Part shown: in pieces, positions 1 through 5,277 of the stretch
How positions within the stretch are numbered: the first letter of the stretch is position 1
Layout: the number at the start of each line of letters is the position of its first letter
Assembly: GCA_031263435.1 (NCBI GenBank)
Contig: JAISFT010000166.1
Span: forward strand, 1 to 5,277
DNA from: Treponema sp.
Lineage (GTDB): Bacteria > Spirochaetota > Spirochaetia > Treponematales > Breznakiellaceae
Reading direction: 5' to 3'
Length of the DNA: 5,277 bases
Position numbers and translations under genes: made by a program
Notes under the pieces: generated by a model
What the model saw: only the letters and a program-made list of their open reading frames with translations
Database searches by the model: none
Told to the model about the DNA's origin: nothing

Positions 1-1176
1 AATCAGTACGCCCCCCAGACCAAGGCCCTGTTCAACCAGGGGGTTTGGGACGCCATGACCATCAACGGCCACATCTACGGTATCCCCTCCCTCAAGGACA
101 ACTGCTACATCATCTCCTTCATCTACAACGAGGAAATGGCGCAGAAACTTGGCGTGGATGCCGCACGGGTTCCCTATACCGGGGGCTGGTACAAGCTGGA
201 AAGCTGGCTTAACGATGTCAAGGCGAAACGGGATCAGATCATGGGCGCGAACATCGAAGAACCCCTTATTAGCAACACCGAACTTGAGATGCCCTACAAC
301 TTCGCCCTGAATACCCTCCTCAACGACAGCTTCCTGGCGGTTACCAACATCGACGGGATCATGGACATTGCCGGTTACGATTCCAAAACCGTATTCAACC
401 TCTACGGCACCCAGGAATATCGGGATTTTGCCCATGCCCAGTGGCGTATGGTCCAGAAAAACATCCTGGCCTACGATTACACGGACAAGAACGAATGGAA
501 CTACACCGGCAATATGTTCGCCTTTGTGGGCTGGGGTTACACCTATATGCCCGAACACCTGAACGGTGACGCCTTTACCACCAGAATGGTTGACCCCGCC
601 CGTGTCTGGACCGATACCCAGAATTTCTACTCCGCAGGGACTGCCATTTCCGCGGCCTCCAGAACCCCCGAACGGGCCGCCATGTTCCTGGAACTGGTCA
701 ACAACGATCCCTTTGTGGCTACCATGCTGCGTTTCGGTATCGAAGGCCAGCACTATACAAAAGACGCCCAGGGCAGGATGAGCTTTGCGGGGACCCGGAA
801 CGAGAACGCCGCCCAGCGGGGTTACTTCTACTGGTACAACGCGCCGGTGGGGAACCTGACCATCGTCCAGGCCCCGGAAGATCTCTCCGGACCCAACGGC
901 ATTATGTTCACCAAGATGAACCAGTTTAACCGGGACGCGAAGCAGCCCGCCTACATGGGCTTCTCCTTCGACATCCAGCCGGTAAGCAACGAGATCGCCG
1001 CGTGTACTAACGTTGTCATGGAGTACCGCGATACCCTGCGCCGGGGCCAGGCCGGTTCCGAAGCCGAGATCGACCGGCTCATCGACGAATTCAACGCCAA
1101 GCTCAGGGCCAACGGCCTTGACCGGATTCTTGCCGAAGCCCAGAGACAGGCAAACGCTTTCCTGGCTTCCCGCTAG
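1..1176 (+). CDS. ABC sugar transporter, extracellular solute-binding protein (5' end missing)
   Basis: This is the C-terminal part of a periplasmic or lipid-anchored binding protein that delivers a sugar to an ABC importer. The frame is open from the first base, so the ATG at 55 is internal (in a typical nGxxYGIP-type segment) and the true start, signal peptide and lipobox lie upstream. 391 codons are visible; relatives usually have roughly 480-530 residues, so about 100 or more are missing. The last ~75 residues carry the pattern GFSFDIQPVSNEIA, then NVVMEY, then an amphipathic helix with LRANGLDRI and AEAQRQANAFL. This matches the C-terminal domain I know as DUF3502, found in Treponema and Paenibacillus sugar-binding lipoproteins. 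Aromatic-rich stretches at about 493-555 and 811-846 would suit carbohydrate stacking. No permease gene is in the window. The ligand is not readable from sequence; the downstream kinase, SIS and nagA genes suggest an amino sugar or an oligosaccharide containing one. The family is secure, the substrate is inferred. Confidence 0.9.
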   Translation, partial: NQYAPQTKALFNQGVWDAMTINGHIYGIPSLKDNCYIISFIYNEEMAQKLGVDAARVPYTGGWYKLESWLNDVKAKRDQIMGANIEEPLISNTELEMPYNFALNTLLNDSFLAVTNIDGIMDIAGYDSKTVFNLYGTQEYRDFAHAQWRMVQKNILAYDYTDKNEWNYTGNMFAFVGWGYTYMPEHLNGDAFTTRMVDPARVWTDTQNFYSAGTAISAASRTPERAAMFLELVNNDPFVATMLRFGIEGQHYTKDAQGRMSFAGTRNENAAQRGYFYWYNAPVGNLTIVQAPEDLSGPNGIMFTKMNQFNRDAKQPAYMGFSFDIQPVSNEIAACTNVVMEYRDTLRRGQAGSEAEIDRLIDEFNAKLRANGLDRILAEAQRQANAFLASR

Positions 1177-1202
1177 GACTTTGTAAAAAACTGCGGTATA
1201 AT

Positions 1203-1230
1203 AGGGTCTGCCCTTTGGAGGGCAGACCCT
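1203..1230 (+). other. Perfect 11-bp intercistronic hairpin containing a Shine-Dalgarno
   Basis: AGGGTCTGCCC (1203-1213) and GGGCAGACCCT (1220-1230) are perfect reverse complements around a six-base centre; a T-A pair can extend the stem to 12 bp with a TTGG loop. It lies 26 bases after the binding-protein stop. Only TTT follows on the plus strand, so it is a poor intrinsic terminator. It could instead stabilise the 3' end of the abundant binding-protein message or reduce expression of the genes downstream. The only strong Shine-Dalgarno before the kinase, GGAGGG at 1217-1222, lies partly in the loop and partly in the right arm. The hairpin is seen directly; its role is inferred. Confidence 0.7.
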
Positions 1231-1242
1231 TTGGGCAAAACA

Positions 1243-2229
1243 ATGCGTACCATACTTTCGGTGGACGGCGGCGGTACCAAACTCCGCATGATCCTCTTTA
1301 ACGAAAATTTCGATATCCTCGGACAGGGCCTTGCGGGGGGCGTAAACATCAATTCTACTACGGCGGAAAATTCCCTCGCCAATGTGATGAACTGTCTGGA
1401 TCAGGTTTTCGCCCACAAAACGCCCCCCTGCATCGACAAGGTCTACGTGGTTTTTGTCGGTCCGGTGGCCAACCTTTTGGACGCCCTTAACAAGCGTACC
1501 ACGTTAAAAGAAACGGTCCTCATGTCCGAGGCCGAAGCCGGCATCATGGCGGGGGCCTTCTGGAAAGATGGTTTTCTGGCCATATCGGGGACCGGTTCCG
1601 ATATATTTCTGGTGGACAAGGCGGATCGTTTGAAGCCGCGGCAGGGCCGGGATCGTAAAGCCGTCGGCGGCTGGGGGCCCATTCTGGGGGATCAGGGAAG
1701 CGGGGTCTGGATAGGTCAGGAGGCGATCAAGGCCGTGGTATCTGGCATTGAAGGCTGGACGCCGAAGACCCTTATGTACGATCTTATCAAACGGGACTGG
1801 AAGCTGGAACGGGACTGGGACATGGTAAACATGGTGTACCGGGAGCCTGCGCCGTTCAGGAAGGTTGCGTCCCTGACCCGCCAGGTCGAGGAGGCCGCCG
1901 CCGCAGGAGACGCCGTGGCCCTTCGTATCGTCAGGGAAGCGGGGGAATTTCTGGCCCTCCAGGGGCTTGCCCTGTTCAGCAACTTTGATATTCCCCCGGA
2001 CATGCGCCGCCTTGTCTGCTGCGGCGGTGCGTGGAAAACCCATCCCCTGATGTTTGAAACCTTCAGGCGGAGAATCTACACAGCCTATCCCACCTTTGTT
2101 ATACGGAAACCGCTTTTTGAACATCTGATGGCCGGGCCTGTCTTCGAGATTCTGGGGCAGGGGGTAGAGGAATCCCGGGCAGCGCAGATCCTGGCGGAAA
2201 AATTTCCCGATCTTGTTATTGCATGGTAA
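1243..2229 (+). CDS. BadF/BadG-type ATPase, N-acetylglucosamine-kinase-like sugar kinase
   Basis: A predicted cytoplasmic ATP-dependent kinase of the ASKHA fold, probably phosphorylating an amino sugar such as N-acetylglucosamine or N-acetylmuramate. Counting from the ATG at 1243 (328 residues), the motifs are: phosphate-1 loop VDGGGTK (7-13); ISGTGS (114-119); GGWGPILGDQGSGVWIG (142-158); and the adenosine loop CCGGAWK (259-265). Order and total length fit the BadF/NAGK family. I chose ATG 1243 because it puts DGGGTK at residue 8, as in relatives. An in-frame TTG at 1231 lies 8 bases after GGAGGG and would add four residues; it is a serious alternative. Two unusual residues: the usual Asp of the family's N-D-A segment appears to be Glu (E96, in SEAEAG), and the usual GDEGS reads GDQGS (Q151). 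BadF itself activates CoA-ester reductases, but here no iron-sulphur cysteine pattern or reductase gene is seen and the sugar context argues for a kinase. The exact substrate is unknown. Confidence 0.85.
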   Translation: MRTILSVDGGGTKLRMILFNENFDILGQGLAGGVNINSTTAENSLANVMNCLDQVFAHKTPPCIDKVYVVFVGPVANLLDALNKRTTLKETVLMSEAEAGIMAGAFWKDGFLAISGTGSDIFLVDKADRLKPRQGRDRKAVGGWGPILGDQGSGVWIGQEAIKAVVSGIEGWTPKTLMYDLIKRDWKLERDWDMVNMVYREPAPFRKVASLTRQVEEAAAAGDAVALRIVREAGEFLALQGLALFSNFDIPPDMRRLVCCGGAWKTHPLMFETFRRRIYTAYPTFVIRKPLFEHLMAGPVFEILGQGVEESRAAQILAEKFPDLVIAW

Positions 2230-2234
2230 ACCGT

Positions 2235-2253
2235 GTAATCTGGTTAAGATTAC
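2235..2253. promoter_or_regulatory. 19-bp dyad upstream of the SIS genes, possible operator
   Basis: GTAATCT-GGTTA-AGATTAC is a perfect 7+7 inverted repeat with a five-base centre, lying between the kinase stop and the ribosome binding site of the next gene. Its size and half-site spacing suit a dimeric repressor such as a GntR- or LacI-type regulator; as RNA it would form only a weak, AT-rich hairpin. No regulator gene and no second full copy of the site is visible in the window. No convincing promoter pair surrounds it: TTGTTA at 2213-2218 is followed 17 bases later only by a poor TAATCT. The function is a guess. Confidence 0.35.
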
Positions 2254-2264
2254 TATTAATTCAC

Positions 2265-2269
2265 AGGAG
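2265..2269 (+). promoter_or_regulatory. Ribosome binding site of the first SIS gene
   Basis: AGGAG lies six bases before the ATG at 2276. It is the clearest Shine-Dalgarno in the window and fixes that start. Confidence 0.8.
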
Positions 2270-2275
2270 TGATAT

Positions 2276-3046
2276 ATGCTTGTCGATGGTTTTTATGATT
2301 ATTGCAGAAAACTTTTGGATGATATTCAACGGGACGAGGCGGCCAATCTGGAAAAGGCCGCCGAAATGATCGCCCAGGCTGTGGCTAAGGGGCACAATTT
2401 TTTTATTCATGACCGGGGCCACTGTATCGGCGGCGAACTCCTTGCCCGGGCCGGGGGCGCTGTTTTTGTGCGGCGCCTTGATGTTGCAATTCCCGATCCA
2501 AGCCTCCTGGCGCCGCATACCGGTTCCCGGAAGGCGTCGCGGGACAAGCTTTCCGGCGACGCCCTGGTGCAGCGGAAACGGAAGTTTGAGACCGAATATG
2601 TGGACTATGTTTTCGACATTAACGGTCTTGCCGAAGGCGATGTCCTCTTCCTCAATTCCAATTCCGGTTTTGGCTTTGCCGCCACCAATGTAGCGGCCGC
2701 AGCAAAGCGGAAGGGCCTGAAACTTATTGTCATGTCCTCCGGGCAGACTTCCCGTGCGGTTACGCCCGAAGGGGGCGACAAGAAGCTTGCCGAGTACGCA
2801 GATATTCTGTTTGACAACCATGCCCCCTACGGCGACGCGGTATACGAAGTCAAGGGCCTTGAGGAAAAGCTGTGGCCCGCCTCGGGCATGGGCGCCGCCT
2901 TTATCGCCTGGCCCCTTATCCTGCGGACCATCGAAAAACTCCTGGAAAAGGGCGTTAATCCTTCTGTCTTCCGCAGCGCCAATATTCCCGGCGGCCCGGA
3001 TCAGAATGTAGCGGTTTCAAAACACTACGAGGAATTCGGGTATTAG
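2276..3046 (+). CDS. SIS-domain sugar isomerase-like protein, diverged
   Basis: A 256-residue protein of the SIS fold, which binds phosphosugars in isomerases, deaminases, etherases and regulators. An N-terminal helical part (about 1-35) with an E-x-x-N-L-E-K-A-A pattern leads into the first strand and loop, FFIHDRGHCIGG (42-53), then ARAGGAVFV. A serine-rich phosphosugar loop LNSNSGFGFA follows at about 126-135. The C-terminal part has FDNHAPYGDA, ASGMGAAFIAWPLI and SANIPGGPDQN. Its layout follows the neighbouring UPF0309 protein throughout, so the two are paralogues. It differs at the first loop: F-G-[ST]-G-H becomes H-D-R-G-H (45-49). A segment around PDPSLLAPHTGS (about 74-85) also differs. 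No signal peptide or membrane span is seen, so it should be cytoplasmic. It starts after a strong AGGAG and ends three bases before the next ATG, suggesting coupled translation. The reaction is unknown; isomerisation, deamination or ether cleavage of an amino-sugar phosphate are all possible, as is a non-catalytic partner role. Confidence 0.85.
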   Translation: MLVDGFYDYCRKLLDDIQRDEAANLEKAAEMIAQAVAKGHNFFIHDRGHCIGGELLARAGGAVFVRRLDVAIPDPSLLAPHTGSRKASRDKLSGDALVQRKRKFETEYVDYVFDINGLAEGDVLFLNSNSGFGFAATNVAAAAKRKGLKLIVMSSGQTSRAVTPEGGDKKLAEYADILFDNHAPYGDAVYEVKGLEEKLWPASGMGAAFIAWPLILRTIEKLLEKGVNPSVFRSANIPGGPDQNVAVSKHYEEFGY

Positions 3047-3049
3047 ATA

Positions 3050-3790
3050 ATGAGCGAAATCGGGACATATCTGGAGCAGGTTCGGACCATTCTCGGCGAA
3101 GCGGAAAAAACCCAGGCCGGGGTCATGGAAAAAGCCGCCGGGGTTCTGGCGGCGGCCATAGCGGAAAAACATTCAATCTGGACCTTTGGTACGGGGCATG
3201 CGGGAATTATCGCGATGGAACTTTACTACCGGACCGGAGGACTGGCGGTGGTTAATTACCTCCCCGCCCCCGGTCTGGTCATGGACGTGATGCCGCCGAC
3301 CCTGACTACCAATATGGAACGGCTCTCCGGTTATGGGCAGGCCCTCATTGCCGCCCACCCTGTCAAAACAGGGGATGTAATGATACTCCACAGCGTGTCC
3401 GGCAGGAACGCTGTGCCGGTGGATACCGCATTACATGCGAAAAAAGCCGGGGCCTATACGATCTGCCTTACCAACCTGAAAACCAGCAGTTCCGTCCCGT
3501 CCCGGCATGAAAGCGGCAAAAGACTGTACGAAGTGTGCGATCTGGTAATCGACAACTGCGGCAGTTACGGCGATGCCGAACTTAAGATCCCCGGCTTCCC
3601 CGAAAAGATAGCCCCCACATCAACGGCGGTGGGCGCCGCCCTGCTCAACGCGGTGGTGGCCCGGACCGTAGCATTGCTTTTGGAGAAGGGTATAACGCCC
3701 CCGGTCTTTGTCTCGTCAAACGTACCCGGCGGCGACGAACACAACGCCCGGATCATGCAGGAACACGGCGCCCAGATTCATTACATGTAG
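3050..3790 (+). CDS. UPF0309-family SIS-domain protein
   Basis: A 246-residue single SIS-domain protein of the UPF0309 family, annotated elsewhere as a putative phosphoheptose isomerase-like or sugar isomerase domain protein of unknown reaction. Seen here: the N-terminal helix with E-K-T-Q-A-G-V-M-E-K-A-A; first loop TFGTGHAG (45-52) followed by E-L-Y-Y-R-T-G-G; phosphosugar loop LHSVSGRNAVPVD (113-125); then KRLYEVCDLVIDN, GSYGDAEL, PTSTAVGAALLNAVVA and SSNVPGGDEHNA, all close to the family pattern. Length is normal for the family. The ATG lies three bases after the previous stop. Upstream there is only a weak CGGG (3037-3040) at nine bases and a GAGGA 16 bases away, so translation probably depends on ribosomes finishing the preceding gene. 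With the kinase and nagA nearby, the likely substrate is a phosphorylated amino sugar (inference). It lacks the residues I would expect of MurQ etherase and has one SIS unit, not the two of glucosamine-6-phosphate synthase or AgaS. Confidence 0.88.
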   Translation: MSEIGTYLEQVRTILGEAEKTQAGVMEKAAGVLAAAIAEKHSIWTFGTGHAGIIAMELYYRTGGLAVVNYLPAPGLVMDVMPPTLTTNMERLSGYGQALIAAHPVKTGDVMILHSVSGRNAVPVDTALHAKKAGAYTICLTNLKTSSSVPSRHESGKRLYEVCDLVIDNCGSYGDAELKIPGFPEKIAPTSTAVGAALLNAVVARTVALLLEKGITPPVFVSSNVPGGDEHNARIMQEHGAQIHYM

Positions 3791-3806
3791 GCCCCGGCCT
3801 GGCCTG

Positions 3807-4994
3807 CTAAAATTCGTTTTTTGTCAGGCGGCCGCCTATCAGCACCGCGTGGATATTAAAATCTTTGTCAAAAACCGTAAGATCCGCATCGTAGCCGGGG
3901 ATAATGGCCCCCTTGTGCTGGTAGCGCATCACATTGGCCGGGTTGAATGTGGCGGTTTTGACCGCATCTTCTATGCTAAAGCCGTATTTTACCAGATTCT
4001 GAATCCCCCGGATAAGGGTCAGGGAAGAACCGGCAATGACGTTGTCAATTTTCCGGTAGAAAATCCCGTCCCGGAAGACCACCTCCTCGCCGTTGGCAAA
4101 GAAGGGCCCCTCTTTCTGCTCGGTGGGTTTTAGGGCATCGGTAACCAGGACGATCTTGTCCACCGGCTTGTCCCTCAAAAGGAGCTTGTAAAGATCCGGG
4201 TGTACGTGGTGCCCATCGGCGATTATCTCGCAGGACATTTCAGGGTGGATCAGTATAGCCCCCACGGCGTTGGGGTTCCGCTGGTCCAGCTTGCTCATGG
4301 CGTTGAACAGATGGGTAGAGTGGAGTATCCCTGCCTGCATGCCCTCAACCATATTCTCGTACTTGGCATCGGTATGGCCCGCCTGGAGTACGATTCCCTT
4401 TTTAATGCAGAACAGGGCCAGTTCCCTCATCCCCTTAAGCTCGGGCGCCACCGTCATGTTGACAATACATCCCTTGGAGGTCTCCCAGAGCCGTTCCATA
4501 AGGGGAATATCCACCGGACTTACGGTTTCCGGCCGCTGTACACCCAGACGCTCGGGTGAAATAAACGGCCCCTCCAGGTGAATCCCCATGATTTTTGCCC
4601 CCTTCTCCCGTCCCATGGCGTAGGTAACAGCCTTTATCGCCTTAAGGAGAGTTTCGGGATCGGAGGGGTAGAAGGTAGGGTTAAACGCGGTAACCCCGTA
4701 ATCCGCCAGAATATTGGACATTTCAATGATCGAATCGGCGCCCCCATCCAGCGAAACAAAGGAATCGTCCGTACCATAGCCCCCAAAGCCGTGAATATGG
4801 GTGTCGATGAATCCCGGGGCAATATAACTTTCCTTTACATCAATGATCGTGGTGTCCGGGCCAAAATGCTTTTGTTCGAAACGGCGGCGGGAAAAAACAT
4901 CCGCCACCATGCCATCTTCCACAAGTACCGTACAGTGTTCCATAGAGGCAAAGCTGGTCATTACAGTACCGTCATATAGGCAGATCGACTTCAT
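3807..4994 (-). CDS. nagA: N-acetylglucosamine-6-phosphate deacetylase
   Basis: A cytoplasmic amidohydrolase converting N-acetylglucosamine 6-phosphate to glucosamine 6-phosphate and acetate. Its 395 residues are typical of the family. Seen in order: PGFIDTHIHGFGG with the metal-binding H66-x-H68; GIHLEGPFI with the metal ligand E141; AGHTDA (H207); THLFNAMS (H228); ADGHHVHP (H263 aligns with the substrate-binding His); VTDA (D286, catalytic Asp); AGSSLTL (321-327); and a C-terminal strand with G-Y-D-A-D-L-T-V-F-D. The H-x-H pair resembles the two-metal Bacillus-type enzymes and not E. coli NagA, where it is Q-x-N. The start is well bounded: an in-frame TGA lies two codons upstream. No good Shine-Dalgarno precedes the ATG, and a -10-like TATATT (5001-5006, minus strand) ends only six bases before it. 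The gene faces the kinase/SIS genes and ends 16 bases from them with no strong terminator between. No nagB is in the window. The assignment is confident. Confidence 0.95.
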   Translation of the reverse strand: MKSICLYDGTVMTSFASMEHCTVLVEDGMVADVFSRRRFEQKHFGPDTTIIDVKESYIAPGFIDTHIHGFGGYGTDDSFVSLDGGADSIIEMSNILADYGVTAFNPTFYPSDPETLLKAIKAVTYAMGREKGAKIMGIHLEGPFISPERLGVQRPETVSPVDIPLMERLWETSKGCIVNMTVAPELKGMRELALFCIKKGIVLQAGHTDAKYENMVEGMQAGILHSTHLFNAMSKLDQRNPNAVGAILIHPEMSCEIIADGHHVHPDLYKLLLRDKPVDKIVLVTDALKPTEQKEGPFFANGEEVVFRDGIFYRKIDNVIAGSSLTLIRGIQNLVKYGFSIEDAVKTATFNPANVMRYQHKGAIIPGYDADLTVFDKDFNIHAVLIGGRLTKNEF

Positions 4995-5036
4995 GATTCA
5001 AATATACACCAAAAACAGAGGAGATCGTGAGAAAAT

Positions 5037-5068
5037 CCGTCAAATTAAGGATAATTTGACGGGTTTTT
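5037..5068. terminator. Terminator-like hairpin, possibly bidirectional
   Basis: CCGTCAAATTA (5037-5047) and TAATTTGACGG (5052-5062) are perfect 11-base reverse complements around an AGGA loop. On the plus strand G then TTTTT follows (5064-5068). On the minus strand the stem is followed by A, TTTT, then C, so it could work both ways. No plus-strand gene ends here. It may end a minus-strand transcript coming from the right of the window, or sit in the nagA leader, since nagA begins 42 bases beyond it. Confidence 0.65.
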
Positions 5069-5088
5069 GTGGTTGAGGAAACAATTGT

Positions 5089-5118
5089 TTGAAACGGAGA
5101 ATTGCTGCATCGTATACA
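5089..5118 (+). promoter_or_regulatory. Possible rightward sigma-70-type promoter
   Basis: TTGAAA (5089-5094) and TATACA (5113-5118) are separated by 18 bases, matching the consensus hexamers at five and four of six positions. Transcription would start near 5125, at the left edge of the inverted-repeat cluster. Such matches occur by chance in AT-rich spacers, so this is tentative. Confidence 0.25.
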
Positions 5119-5121
5119 GGG

Positions 5122-5233
5122 CATCGGCGTTTATTTTTGTATAAGAGCCGGTTGAACCAAACAAGATGGTGTACAGCAAGGCCGATGGCAGGGCGGGGCA
5201 TAGCCCCTGGAAGAACATTTGGAATTCCCTGCC
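5122..5233. other. Cluster of nested inverted repeats; possible structured RNA or palindromic element
   Basis: Three perfect inverted repeats lie in 112 bases. CATCGGC (5122-5128) pairs with GCCGATG (5181-5187). GGCAGGG (5187-5193) pairs with CCCTGCC (5227-5233), and this second pair encloses the tight hairpin GGGGC-ATA-GCCCC (5195-5207). The first two stems share base 5187 and would stack next to each other. No U-tract closes the structure and I do not recognise a known RNA family. It may be a dispersed palindromic repeat, a small RNA leader, or chance in a spacer. A plus-strand frame is open from 5077 to the window end but shows no Shine-Dalgarno at a useful distance and no recognisable protein, so I do not call a gene. 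The rest of 4995-5277 has no supported gene on either strand. Confidence 0.3.
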
Positions 5234-5237
5234 GTAG

Positions 5238-5266
5238 CGTATCGAAGATACGACGTATCGAAGATA
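5238..5266. repeat. Two copies of a 13-bp palindromic repeat, period 16
   Basis: CGTATCGAAGATA occurs at 5238-5250 and again at 5254-5266. The first copy continues to CG, making CGTATC-GAA-GATACG a perfect 6+6 dyad (5238-5252). The junction GATACG-A-CGTATC (5247-5259) is another perfect 6+6 dyad. The window ends 11 bases later, so more copies may follow. Confidence 0.7.
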
Positions 5267-5277
5267 GCGGAGGCAGA

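Noticed and set aside
1197..1202. Perfect TATAAT just before the hairpin upstream of the kinase
   Set aside because: No acceptable -35 lies 16-18 bases upstream (TTGTAA at 1181 is only 10 bases away) and there is no extended -10, so a promoter call is not supported.
1504..2124. Long minus-strand open frame (206 codons) opposite the kinase gene
   Set aside because: The plus strand carries every kinase motif; the antisense translation is low-complexity and shows no recognisable domain. It is a shadow of G+C-rich codon use.
2398..2404. Run of seven T in the start of the first SIS gene, considered as a phase-variation tract
   Set aside because: Too short to be a convincing slippage tract and the frame is intact on both sides.
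2261..2821. Minus-strand open frame (186 codons) opposite the first SIS gene
   Set aside because: The plus-strand SIS protein is clear and has a strong ribosome binding site; the antisense product is not protein-like.
2276..3790. The two SIS genes as a split or frameshifted single double-SIS enzyme
   Set aside because: Each has its own start, a complete N-terminal helix and a complete C-terminal motif, so they are two full-length paralogues.
4578..4979. Plus-strand open frames across nagA (also 3708-4133 and 4200-4559)
   Set aside because: All lie antisense to a full set of NagA motifs and show no domain of their own.
5166..5277. Small plus-strand frames near the right end (ATG 5166 with 23 codons; ATG 5185 open to the edge)
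   Set aside because: No Shine-Dalgarno at a usable distance, Arg/Gly-rich composition with no recognisable family, and they overlap the inverted repeats.
5131..5277. Minus-strand frames open into the right edge, considered as the 3' end of a gene
   Set aside because: Stops are simply scarce here; the translations are Cys/Pro/Arg-rich or unrecognisable, and nothing supports a protein.

Overview
The window looks like part of a chromosomal sugar-utilisation locus from a bacterium of moderate to fairly high G+C. The closest feel is a free-living or gut spirochaete of the Treponema type. That rests on the style of the sugar-binding protein (C-terminal domain resembling DUF3502), its pairing with a BadF-type kinase and SIS proteins, and general codon choice. 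The taxonomic guess is an inference: no rRNA or other marker is present, and Paenibacillus-like Firmicutes carry similar binding proteins.

Layout, left to right. Positions 1-1176 hold the 3' part of an extracellular solute-binding protein gene of an ABC sugar importer; its beginning and the permease genes lie outside the window. After a 66-base gap containing a perfect hairpin comes a BadF/N-acetylglucosamine-kinase-like sugar kinase (1243-2229, or from a TTG at 1231). A 46-base gap with a 19-base dyad and a clear Shine-Dalgarno leads to the first of two tandem, diverged SIS-domain (sugar isomerase fold) genes (2276-3046). The second, a clear member of the UPF0309 family, follows three bases later (3050-3790). 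These four genes read rightward and look like one transcription unit. A convergent gene, N-acetylglucosamine-6-phosphate deacetylase (nagA, 3807-4994, minus strand), ends 16 bases from the last of them. From 4995 to the end there is no convincing gene. This stretch holds a terminator-like hairpin, a possible rightward promoter, a cluster of nested inverted repeats and a short tandem palindromic repeat cut by the window edge.

A working model (inference): an amino sugar or amino-sugar-containing oligosaccharide is captured by the binding protein, phosphorylated by the BadF-type kinase, rearranged or cleaved by one or both SIS proteins, and deacetylated by NagA to feed glycolysis. No NagB-type glucosamine-6-phosphate deaminase and no recognisable MurQ etherase are present, so the two SIS proteins are the natural candidates for the missing step. 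The pair of unlike SIS proteins, one with an altered phosphosugar loop, is the part most likely to hide undescribed biochemistry.
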